From: CAYZMH01 sp964479445
GTDB lineage: Bacteria > Bacteroidota > Bacteroidia > Bacteroidales > GCA-2748055
Reading direction: 5' to 3'
Assembly (NCBI GenBank): GCA_964479445.1
Contig: CAYZMH010000120.1
Location: forward strand, 1 to 7,751
Length of the DNA: 7,751 nt
Shown in pieces: positions 1 through 6,246 of the stretch. The translations under genes were made by a program, and so were the position numbers. Position 1 is the stretch's first letter. Each line of letters starts with the position of its first letter. The notes beneath the pieces are model-generated. The model saw nothing but the letters and a program-made list of their open reading frames with translations. It did no database searches and was not told where the DNA came from.

Positions 1-142
1 ATCTTCGATCAAACCCGGGATCCGCATAACCACCACCCTTGCGCGGGGCTACCTGGAAAGCAGGGTGGAGAACACCGGACGGGGAAAACCCCGAACGGGG
101 GGAGGTGATTCCGATGATGAACCAACGAAAAAAAACATATAA
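1..142 (+). CDS. xseA: Exodeoxyribonuclease VII large subunit, C-terminal end (partial, runs off left edge)
   Basis: Only the last 46 codons are present, in the frame that begins at base 2 and ends with TAA at 140-142. The first visible residues read SSIKPGIRITTTLARGYLES followed by RVENT. This fits the end of XseA, where a short beta-rich segment of the form 'pG..i.t.la.G...S.V' closes the protein. After it comes a 21-residue polar tail rich in Gly, Lys and Asp, which is lineage-variable in this family. XseA is the catalytic subunit of exonuclease VII, which degrades single-stranded DNA to short oligonucleotides and works with several copies of XseB. The identification rests partly on this match and partly on xseB starting 7 bases after the stop, the usual operon order. 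The catalytic and OB-fold regions lie outside the window, so integrity cannot be judged. Confidence 0.78.
   Translation, partial: SSIKPGIRITTTLARGYLESRVENTGRGKPRTGGGDSDDEPTKKNI
80..100 (+). other. Alternating small stem-loops before xseB
   Basis: Three short arms lie in a row: CGGGG (80-84), CCCCG (89-93) and CGGGG (96-100). The middle arm can pair with the first (loop AAAA) or, less comfortably, with the third (loop of two to four bases). The two pairings exclude each other, and the third arm abuts the GGAGGTGAT site at 101-109. All of this lies within xseA codons. A role in xseB translation is inference only. Confidence 0.3.
101..116 (+). promoter_or_regulatory. Shine-Dalgarno-like site ahead of an alternative xseB start
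   Basis: GGAGGTGAT at 101-109 is a nine-base perfect complement of the usual bacterial 16S 3' end. Eight bases separate GGAGG from the ATG at 114, an optimal spacing. It would start an in-frame N-terminal extension of XseB (MMNQRKKTYKGI before MANEK). The site lies inside the xseA coding sequence, where it encodes Gly-Gly-Asp, so it could be coincidental. Bacteroidota, the probable host group, generally make little use of Shine-Dalgarno pairing, which weakens the functional case. Confidence 0.35.
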
Positions 143-149
143 AGGGATT

Positions 150-347
150 ATGGCCAACGAAAAAATAACTTACAACGAAGCCGTTGCCGAGATCGAAGAG
201 ATCCTGGGTAAAATCGAAGACGGGGAACTGGACGTGGATGAGCTTACAGCAGGTGTCAGGAGGGTTACCCTCCTTTTGAAGGTATGCCGCGATAAACTCC
301 ACAAAACCGAGGAGGAGGTAAACAAAATCCTGGAGGACGACGATTAA
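150..347 (+). CDS. xseB: Exodeoxyribonuclease VII small subunit
   Basis: A 65-residue protein starting MANEKITYNEAVAEIEEIL. The family pattern is clear: 'TYNEAVAEIEEILGKIEDG' forms the first helix, then 'LDVDEL' and a second long helix with 'LLKVCRDKLHKTEEEVNKIL', ending in an acidic tail. XseB is a small all-helical hairpin that binds XseA and is needed for exonuclease VII activity on single-stranded DNA in the cytoplasm. Length and sequence match the short XseB form common in Bacteroidota. I chose the ATG at 150 because it puts the conserved helix a few residues from the N terminus, leaves a 7-base gap after xseA, and is preceded by AAAGGG. An upstream in-frame ATG pair at 114/117 would add 12 or 11 residues (MMNQRKKTYKGI) and overlap xseA by 26-29 bases; it has a strikingly good Shine-Dalgarno match, so the start is not settled. 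The stop overlaps the convergent gene. Confidence 0.9.
   Translation: MANEKITYNEAVAEIEEILGKIEDGELDVDELTAGVRRVTLLLKVCRDKLHKTEEEVNKILEDDD
344..347. other. Convergent stop codons sharing TTAA
   Basis: The palindrome TTAA serves both strands: TAA at 345-347 ends xseB on plus, and TAA read on minus from 346 to 344 ends the solute-binding lipoprotein gene. There is no space between the genes for a conventional terminator, so transcripts from one or both sides may run into the opposite gene. Confidence 0.9.
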
Positions 348-2095
348 CCGGGATGGCTTCCTCTACCGGAATGCCCGGCGGTACTCCGGCCCGGCGGTAC
401 TCCGGATCCTGCTCCCGGGAAAGGGCCGACAGTACCCGGAGAAGTGGAGTCCGGTTTCTTTTGCACGTGTTTGAGCACCAGGAGGTTCATGGGATTGGAG
501 CCGAGTCCGCTTACCGTTACCGGCACAAACCGAACCACCATATCGTAATAGAGCGGAACCACCGGCGCCTGGTGAGTGACCAGCGAATCCATCTGCCGGT
601 AGAGGGCAACCCGCAGGGAGTCATCCCTGCAGGCAATTGCTTCTTCATAGAGCAGGTCATACTCCGGGGAGCTGAACCGGGTATAATTCGGACCCTCCGG
701 GGCTTTATTCCCCGATTGGAAAAGGGCCAGGTAGTTTTCCGCATCGGCATAGTCGGCGATCCACGACCCCCGGAAAAAATCCAGGTTTCCGTTGGCTACC
801 CTGTTGCGGAATGAAGCACCTGTACTTACCTCGATCTCAAGATTGATACCCAGGTTGCTCAGTTCATACTGGATGAATTCACACAGGTCCAGGTAATCGG
901 AGGTGGTGGTCAGGGTGACTGACGGCAACCCCTCCCCGCCGGGATACCCTGCCTTTTCAAGCAACACCCGGGAGCGGTCGGGATCATATCCGTACCCCTC
1001 CCCTTTCGCAATCCCCCCCTGCAATCCCCCCGGGATGAAACCGGCAGTGGCAGGGTACCCCAGGTTATTGCGCAGGTATTTCATCATTCGGCGACGGTCG
1101 AACCCGTAATTGATCGCCTTCCGGATCCGCAGATCCTGCAGCGGCTGAGCCACAGGGTCGGCACCGGGCTTCATCAGGAACCCAAGGTATTCTGTGTTGA
1201 GATAAGGCTGGGTGATCAACCGGAAGCGCTCCTCATAGTCCGGGTTCAGTGCACCACTGCGGGTCAGCAGCTCATCCTTGTATGCCGGGTGCACCCCGGA
1301 GAGAAAATCGAGATTTCCTTTCATGAACTCCAGGAACTCACTCTGTTTGTCTTTGATAAAAGTGATCGCTACGGCATCCAGGTAAGGAAGCCTTCTCCCG
1401 GCTGAATCGCGTTCAAAATAGTCGGGATTCTTACGAAGTACCAATTTTTCATCACGGCTCCAGTGCCGGAACAGGAACGGACCTGTCCCGATGGGATTCA
1501 TGGCAAAATCCCGGCCCAGTGCTTCCGTTACTTCACGTGGAACCACCGAACAGTAGGGCATGCTGAGGATAGACAGGAAAGGCGGAAAAGGATCTTCCAA
1601 AAAGATCACCAGGGTGGAGTCGTTGACCGCCTCAAACCGTCGCTCCGGGTCCAGGTGATCAAAGATCCACACCCCGGGGGAGGTGGTTGCGGGATCCAGG
1701 ACCCTGTTGAAGCTGTAAACAAAATCCCGGGCGGTGACCCGCCGGGTGGAATCCGGGAAAAAGGAGGAGGGGTGAAACCAGACATCCCGTCTCAGGTGAA
1801 ACGTATATACCTTCCCGTTCTCACTGATCTCCCAGCCGGAAGCGATGGCCGGCCTGACACGCAGGCGTTCATCCAGTTGGACCAACCCGTTGAATATCTG
1901 TGTAACGGGCCATATAAGTGTCTGATTCCGGGCAAGTGCAGGATCAAGGGAAGAGATCCCCTTGGATTCATTGTACCGGAAAACGGTCAGCTTCTCCCCT
2001 TCCCCTTCACCGGTTGAGCGGTTACAGGAACCCAGCAATGCAGAAAGCAGTATTCCGAAAAGAAAAAACAGGAATCGCATCATAGGAATAACCAT
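344..2095 (-). CDS. Extracellular solute-binding lipoprotein, family 5 (peptide/oligopeptide type)
   Basis: A 583-residue protein of the SBP_bac_5 superfamily (OppA/DppA-like), which bind peptides, nickel or other solutes outside the inner membrane for ABC import. The N terminus is a lipoprotein signal: a hydrophobic run from about residue 8 to 21 and the lipobox L-G-S-C with Cys24. Family features follow: 'RYNESKGISSLDPA' (40-53), the signature-like stretch 'ASGWEISENGKVYTFHLR' (85-102), 'VTARDFVYSFNRVLDP' (120-135), 'NPIGTGPF' (200-207), 'RKAINYGFDR' (325-334) and 'YPGGEGLP' (384-391). The fold should end near 'NLLVLKHVQKK' (537-547). The last 36 residues are a Pro/Gly/Ser-rich tail that I do not recognise as part of the family. 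The ATG at 2095 was chosen because it overlaps the kinase stop as TAATG; ATGs at residues 5 and 6 (2083, 2080) give a tidier signal peptide and are real alternatives. No permease or ATPase gene is in the window. The ligand cannot be told from sequence. Confidence 0.93.
   Translation of the reverse strand: MVIPMMRFLFFLFGILLSALLGSCNRSTGEGEGEKLTVFRYNESKGISSLDPALARNQTLIWPVTQIFNGLVQLDERLRVRPAIASGWEISENGKVYTFHLRRDVWFHPSSFFPDSTRRVTARDFVYSFNRVLDPATTSPGVWIFDHLDPERRFEAVNDSTLVIFLEDPFPPFLSILSMPYCSVVPREVTEALGRDFAMNPIGTGPFLFRHWSRDEKLVLRKNPDYFERDSAGRRLPYLDAVAITFIKDKQSEFLEFMKGNLDFLSGVHPAYKDELLTRSGALNPDYEERFRLITQPYLNTEYLGFLMKPGADPVAQPLQDLRIRKAINYGFDRRRMMKYLRNNLGYPATAGFIPGGLQGGIAKGEGYGYDPDRSRVLLEKAGYPGGEGLPSVTLTTTSDYLDLCEFIQYELSNLGINLEIEVSTGASFRNRVANGNLDFFRGSWIADYADAENYLALFQSGNKAPEGPNYTRFSSPEYDLLYEEAIACRDDSLRVALYRQMDSLVTHQAPVVPLYYDMVVRFVPVTVSGLGSNPMNLLVLKHVQKKPDSTSPGTVGPFPGAGSGVPPGRSTAGHSGRGSHPG
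374..405. repeat. 16-bp perfect tandem duplication in the lipoprotein gene tail
   Basis: CCCGGCGGTACTCCGG occurs at 374-389 and again at 390-405 with no spacer. Sixteen is not a multiple of three, so the two copies are read in different frames on the minus strand, giving Gly-Val-Pro-Pro-Gly and then Arg-Ser-Thr-Ala-Gly. The duplication therefore fixes the frame in which the gene reaches its present stop at 344. Confidence 0.9.
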
Positions 2096-2097
2096 TA
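2093..2097 (-). promoter_or_regulatory. TAATG stop-start overlap coupling kinase and lipoprotein genes
   Basis: Read on the minus strand, 2097 to 2093 is TAATG: the kinase stop TAA and the lipoprotein start ATG share one A. Such overlaps commonly allow a terminating ribosome to reinitiate. No clear ribosome-binding motif precedes this ATG, which fits translation of the second gene depending on the first. Confidence 0.75.
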
Positions 2098-5000
2098 CCG
2101 GATTAGCGCATCGATCTTCCTTATCAGGTCTTTGATCTGCAGAGGCTTTGCAATGTAATCATCGCACCCGGCCTCCTTGCTCAGCTGCATCTCCCCCGAC
2201 ATAGCGTAGGCTGTCTGGGCCAGGATGGGCAGACGGGGTTTCTGCTTCTTGATCTCCCGGGTACAGGCATACCCGTCTGTGCGGGGCATCCGGATATCCA
2301 TCAATACCAGGTTCAGTTCCTTTTTATGTTTTTCAAACAGGGAGAGTGTCTCTTCCCCGTCCTTCGCCCAGATCAGTTCAGCCCGGGTATCTTTCAGGGC
2401 ATTCAGGATAAGCTGGTAGTTGGAATAGTCATCTTCAGCGACCAGGATCGTCTTACCCTTCCAATTAATTTTCTGTTCCGGATCAACCTTTTTGTCATGT
2501 ATTGAAGATGCTTTCCCGGTGTGGTTGGGGATGATCAACCAGAACTCCGAGCCGACACCGGGTGTTGAATTGACCCCGATCTCGCCCCCCAGCAGCAGAG
2601 CCAGGTTCCTGGAAATGGCCAGTCCCAGTCCGGTCCCTCCATACAGCTTTTTCCCGGCATCATACCCCTGCCGGAAGCGGTCAAAAATGACCTTCTGCTT
2701 TTCCGCCTTAATACCAATTCCCGAGTCCCTCACATAAATGCGCAACTGGTCGTAACTTCGTTCCACCCCCAGCTCCACAAAGCCCTCATCGGTGAATTTT
2801 ATGGCATTGCCCAGCAGGTTACCCAGGATCTGTTTGAGACGGTGGGGATCGGAGTGAAGGGTCAGTTCCTTCTCCGGCCACAGCCAGTTCAGGCGCATCT
2901 CGATATGCTCCTTGTCAAGCCGGGAAAGATTTTGCTGAAACATCATCAGCAACTCGCCGGCCATCTGGTGCAGATTGAAATCGGTTTTATTTATGGAGAT
3001 CTGTCCGGCCTCGATCTTGGAAATATCGATAATATCATCGATCAGGTGCATAAGGTTATCGGCTCCGAAGTTAATCTGTGCAATGAACTCCTTCTTCTCT
3101 TCGTCGGTGATCTCCGGGTCATTGAGCAGGTCTGAAAACCCGATGATCGCATTCATCGGGGTCCGGATCTCGTGGGACATATTGGAAAGGAACGCGGTCT
3201 TCAACCGGTCCGACTCCTCGGCCTTCTCCTTGGCCTCCCTCAATCGTCGCTCTCCCTCTTTCCGCTCATCGATATTCTTCAGCAGGATCACCATGGATTC
3301 GGGCTTCCCATCGCCATCAAACATGGCACCCGTGGATACCTCCCCTTCAAAAAAGGTTCCGTCTGCCCTGATCACCTTGTACTCCAGGTTCTTCAAAAAA
3401 CCCTCCTCCCAGGTCTCCCGGAAATTCAGGATAGCCCTGCGCCAGAAGGATTTTTCAATGAAATGAAAAATATTCTGTCCCACCACCCGCTCACTGGTGA
3501 TATGGAATGTTTTCAGGAAACTGGTATTGTAATCGGTTACCTTCCCTTCCGGATCCACTACCAGCATAGGATCCGGTGAGGCTTCGAAAATCCGCCGCTG
3601 CTTCTCCTGGTTTTCGAAAATATTGTCCTGGTCGCGCTTTCGTTCAATGGCCAGTGCAATCTGGTCGCTGGCAAATTCCAGGATCCCCATATCCGATTCA
3701 TCATACACCACCTCATCGGTGTAGGATTGTACCACAAAGACCCCGATAATGTGATCGTCCCTTTTCAGGGGAACCCCAAGCCAGCTAACACAGGGTGAAC
3801 CCACCGGTTCGATCTCCCCCTGGCGGGTCAGTTCTTTTTCCCTCTCCCGGTCCACCAGCTGCGATTTACCGGTTTTCACCACGTACCCGGTAAGGGTTTT
3901 ACCGGCCGGGAATTCGGCAAACGTATCCAGCTCATCACGGTGGAACGGCATGGATAGGGTATTGTTGTCCTTGTTGTACAGGGCCAGGAAGCAGTTCCGG
4001 GTGTCCACAATGGTGCCCAGGGACTCCCTGATCTTTTCATACAATTCATCCAGGTTCCGCGTGGTATTGACCGCGTTGGATATATCAAACAGCGCCTGCT
4101 GGATCATTTGTCCGCGCTTTCGCTCGGAAATATCCTCATGGGTTCCGGTGAGCCGGATGGTATTGCCATGTTCATCCCACTGCACCGCCCTTCCGCGGCC
4201 ACGGACCCATGCATAGCTTCCATCCTTGCGCTGCATCCTGAAATCGATCTCAAAGGAGCGGTGTTTATGCCGTATACTCTCCTCCACGGTTTTTATCGTC
4301 TGTTCCCTGTCTTCAGGATGCATCAAATTATGCCAGGTCTCCAGGGTATGGTCAAACGCATCGGGGGTGTAGCCCAGCATCGTGAAGTAGATGGTGGAGT
4401 AATAGACATCCCCGGTCCTGACATTCCAGTCCCACAACCCCATGGATGTGGCGTGCAGTGCCAGTTGCAAACGCTCCTCGCTCTCCTGGATAGCCATCTC
4501 TGCCAGCCGGCTCGATGTGATATCGCGTGCAATGGTAAGAATGGTGATGATGAACCCTGCATCGGAACGTTCCGGGAATAACCTCCATTCATAAAAGATC
4601 TTCTTTTTGCCCACATCAATATCGAACACGATGGTATGCGGTTTCCCGCTATCAAAGACCTGCTTTATGGCACTCTCCCAGGTACGGCACTTCTCTTCGG
4701 GGAAGATACCCATCTCTTCATGACTCTTATTCAAAAACATATCGACCTTTAATCCCAGCTGGGATTCCACCGTGGAGTTCACATAGAGATGACGATAATT
4801 GCGGTCAAACCGCATGATCACATCCGGGGAGTTCTCCGCGAGAGCCCGGAAATGCTCCTGGGACTCCAGCAGGGAGGCTTCAATGCGTTTGCGCTTGTCA
4901 ATGTCCCGCACCACCAGCATCATTTGCTCCCGTTTACCGATCGATACGTGCGACAGGGTACACTGTGTCCAGAATGCAATTCCCTCCCTGTTGCGGCACA

Positions 5001-6057
5001 ACCACTCGAACGTAACCGGTTTCCGGGGTTTCACCGCATCGTAATGTTGCTTAAAGCGGTCGCGGTTGAATCCATGATCCACCGCGGATAGTTGCTCAAT
5101 GTCCAGGATACGGTGCGACTTCTGCTTTCCGATACCAAACATCTCCGTGATCTTCGGATTGTAGTCCAGCACGCCCATTTTCTCCTTTTCCAGCAGGATA
5201 AGCCCGTCATGGATGGAATTAAAAATGGAGAGGTACCGGTCCTCGGTCTCCACCAGCTCCTGCTCCGCCTTCCGCAATTCCGTCATGTCCCGGAAGGTGA
5301 TGATGATCAGCCACTGCCCCAGCTCCTCCGATTTTACCCGCTTAAAATCCAGGAAACCATAAACGGTGGAGCCGTCATCCCTGATGAAACCGGCATAGAA
5401 ACGCTGATCCTTACGGATCTTCCGGGAACGCAGGATCCGAAACACCTCCCTGTGTGGTTTCCCGTGCTGATCCACCAGGATCTCCTGCAAATATGCAATG
5501 ATCTGCTCTTTGTTCCGGTTCCTGTGATCCAGCCGGTCTGCCGCACGGTTATTGGCAAAGAGGATATCCCAATCCTCGTTCATGATCACGATGGGATCGG
5601 AGATATGAGCCACCAGCACATTGGATAGTTCATCCTGGAGCAATCGCTCCTCTTCCACGCGGCGGCTCTTATAGAGGACCTTGCGGTACTTCTGGGAGGA
5701 ATAGATGGTGGGTACCAACTTGAGCATGTGACTCTTGAGTATGTAGTCCCATACCCCGCTCTTGAGGGTTTCGGCAGCCCGTACCTCGTTCTTCTCACCC
5801 ACTAGATAGATCATCGGGATCTTCTCCACGTATTGTCCGGCTAACTCCTCCACCGTATTGCGCAGGTTGCCCGGCAGGTCAAAATCGGAGATAACCAGGT
5901 CGGCACTCCCCTCCCGGAGCTTCTTTTCAAGTTTAGCCCGCTCTTTGTACACTTCATAGTGGGGATCATAATTACCCTGTCTCAGAAGCTGAAGGATCTC
6001 TTCGACGGTGGCATGATCCAGGTACCAGAAGCAGATGTCAATGTGTAAACCTGCCAT
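2095..6057 (-). CDS. Soluble hybrid sensor histidine kinase: pseudo-REC, 4 PAS, GAF, PAS, HisKA, HATPase, REC
   Basis: A 1320-residue hybrid histidine kinase. Domains in order with approximate residues: N-terminal receiver-like 5-125; PAS 145-262; PAS 270-390; PAS 400-518; PAS of the PAS_3 type 525-648 ('LWDWNVRTGD', 'YAWVRGRGRA'); GAF 655-805 ('SWLGVPL'); PAS 820-932; coiled-coil linker 932-955; HisKA with phospho-acceptor His962 in 'SHEIRTP'; HATPase with N-box Asn1084 ('NLLGNAIKF'), 'DSGIGI' 1111-1116, 'FDRFRQG' and 'GGTGLGL' 1140-1146; C-terminal receiver 1202-1320 with Asp1209/Asp1210, phospho-acceptor Asp1254, Thr1282 and Lys1304. All catalytic residues of the kinase core and the C-terminal receiver are present. 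The N-terminal receiver keeps Asp58 and Lys108 but not the acidic pair or Ser/Thr. I see no signal peptide or membrane helix, so it should be cytoplasmic and sense through its PAS/GAF domains. ATG at 6057 is the only sensible start: an in-frame TGA lies two codons upstream. No DNA-binding regulator or Hpt protein is nearby. Confidence 0.95.
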   Translation of the reverse strand: MAGLHIDICFWYLDHATVEEILQLLRQGNYDPHYEVYKERAKLEKKLREGSADLVISDFDLPGNLRNTVEELAGQYVEKIPMIYLVGEKNEVRAAETLKSGVWDYILKSHMLKLVPTIYSSQKYRKVLYKSRRVEEERLLQDELSNVLVAHISDPIVIMNEDWDILFANNRAADRLDHRNRNKEQIIAYLQEILVDQHGKPHREVFRILRSRKIRKDQRFYAGFIRDDGSTVYGFLDFKRVKSEELGQWLIIITFRDMTELRKAEQELVETEDRYLSIFNSIHDGLILLEKEKMGVLDYNPKITEMFGIGKQKSHRILDIEQLSAVDHGFNRDRFKQHYDAVKPRKPVTFEWLCRNREGIAFWTQCTLSHVSIGKREQMMLVVRDIDKRKRIEASLLESQEHFRALAENSPDVIMRFDRNYRHLYVNSTVESQLGLKVDMFLNKSHEEMGIFPEEKCRTWESAIKQVFDSGKPHTIVFDIDVGKKKIFYEWRLFPERSDAGFIITILTIARDITSSRLAEMAIQESEERLQLALHATSMGLWDWNVRTGDVYYSTIYFTMLGYTPDAFDHTLETWHNLMHPEDREQTIKTVEESIRHKHRSFEIDFRMQRKDGSYAWVRGRGRAVQWDEHGNTIRLTGTHEDISERKRGQMIQQALFDISNAVNTTRNLDELYEKIRESLGTIVDTRNCFLALYNKDNNTLSMPFHRDELDTFAEFPAGKTLTGYVVKTGKSQLVDREREKELTRQGEIEPVGSPCVSWLGVPLKRDDHIIGVFVVQSYTDEVVYDESDMGILEFASDQIALAIERKRDQDNIFENQEKQRRIFEASPDPMLVVDPEGKVTDYNTSFLKTFHITSERVVGQNIFHFIEKSFWRRAILNFRETWEEGFLKNLEYKVIRADGTFFEGEVSTGAMFDGDGKPESMVILLKNIDERKEGERRLREAKEKAEESDRLKTAFLSNMSHEIRTPMNAIIGFSDLLNDPEITDEEKKEFIAQINFGADNLMHLIDDIIDISKIEAGQISINKTDFNLHQMAGELLMMFQQNLSRLDKEHIEMRLNWLWPEKELTLHSDPHRLKQILGNLLGNAIKFTDEGFVELGVERSYDQLRIYVRDSGIGIKAEKQKVIFDRFRQGYDAGKKLYGGTGLGLAISRNLALLLGGEIGVNSTPGVGSEFWLIIPNHTGKASSIHDKKVDPEQKINWKGKTILVAEDDYSNYQLILNALKDTRAELIWAKDGEETLSLFEKHKKELNLVLMDIRMPRTDGYACTREIKKQKPRLPILAQTAYAMSGEMQLSKEAGCDDYIAKPLQIKDLIRKIDALIR

Positions 6058-6064
6058 ACTTCTT

Positions 6065-6076
6065 CATTGCTCAATG
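6065..6076. promoter_or_regulatory. Small inverted repeat just upstream of the kinase start
   Basis: CATTG-CT-CAATG is a perfect 5-bp inverted repeat with a 2-base centre, ending 8 bases before the kinase ATG at 6057. It could be a minor operator half-site pair or chance; as RNA the loop is too small for a stable hairpin. An ATG in its upstream arm region opens a nine-codon frame that overlaps the kinase start out of frame. Confidence 0.2.
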
Positions 6077-6149
6077 CAACAGATCGGTGAATTCCGCGCT
6101 TCCAAATTAATCAAAATTTTGCAAAGTCCCGGTATGCTGCACAGACTCT

Positions 6150-6210
6150 AAGAAAAAGGGCGGCACGTGTTTTTAGCCCTCTTTCCCGGGAAGACAAACA
6201 CGGACCGCCC
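6150..6210 (-). terminator. Rho-independent terminator after the TonB-dependent receptor gene
   Basis: Two 15-base arms, GGGCGGCACGTGTTT (6158-6172) and AAACACGGACCGCCC (6196-6210), pair everywhere except at two adjacent central positions. Read on the minus strand, the hairpin begins about 36 bases after the receptor stop and runs straight into TTTTTCTT (6157-6150), the classical terminator arrangement. The 23-base loop contains the palindrome TTCCCGGGAA (6183-6192). On the plus strand a run of six T follows the hairpin after a 6-base gap (6217-6222), so it might act in both directions, although no plus-strand gene ends here. It separates the receptor unit from the kinase-lipoprotein unit. 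Confidence 0.85.
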
Positions 6211-6246
6211 TGTAACTTTTTTAAAATGAATATAAATTAAACCCGG

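Larger units (their letters stand above)
6058..6246. other. Intergenic region between receptor and kinase genes
   Basis: A 189-bp gap between two minus-strand genes. It holds the terminator hairpin (6150-6210) near the receptor end and a short palindrome (6065-6076) just before the kinase ATG. The stretch 6098-6120 is AT-rich and probably holds the kinase promoter, but no Bacteroidota-type promoter with both boxes correctly spaced could be found. I see no riboswitch or small gene. Confidence 0.6.

Noticed and set aside
9..302. Minus-strand open frame of 97 codons opposite xseA/xseB
   Set aside because: It lies entirely antisense to well-supported coding sequence, resembles no protein I know, and has low-complexity Pro/Gly/Phe composition.
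455..460. Frameshift sequencing error making the lipoprotein tail
   Set aside because: I read the other two minus-strand frames across 345-490: one ends only at a TAG near 365 after equally unfamiliar sequence and the other runs on into xseB antisense, so neither restores a recognisable C terminus.
1463..2017. Plus-strand open frame of 184 codons opposite the lipoprotein gene
   Set aside because: It is antisense to a conserved family-5 binding protein; composition (Gly/Pro/Arg/Gln rich) and lack of recognisable motifs mark it as a shadow frame.
2975..3466. Plus-strand open frame of 163 codons opposite HisKA/PAS
   Set aside because: Ser/Arg/Ile-rich shadow of the conserved kinase core; nothing supports translation.
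5092..5628. Plus-strand open frame of 178 codons opposite the kinase PAS domains
   Set aside because: The kinase frame is continuous and domain-rich here; the antisense frame has a His/Gln/Leu/Pro-rich composition and no recognisable domain.
6098..6122. Bacteroidota-type promoter for the kinase (TTAATTTG at 6110-6103 on minus, with TTTG upstream)
   Set aside because: The -7-like box differs from TAnnTTTG at one base and the nearest TTTG is only 11 bases upstream instead of about 19-20; the region is AT-rich but the motif is not convincing.
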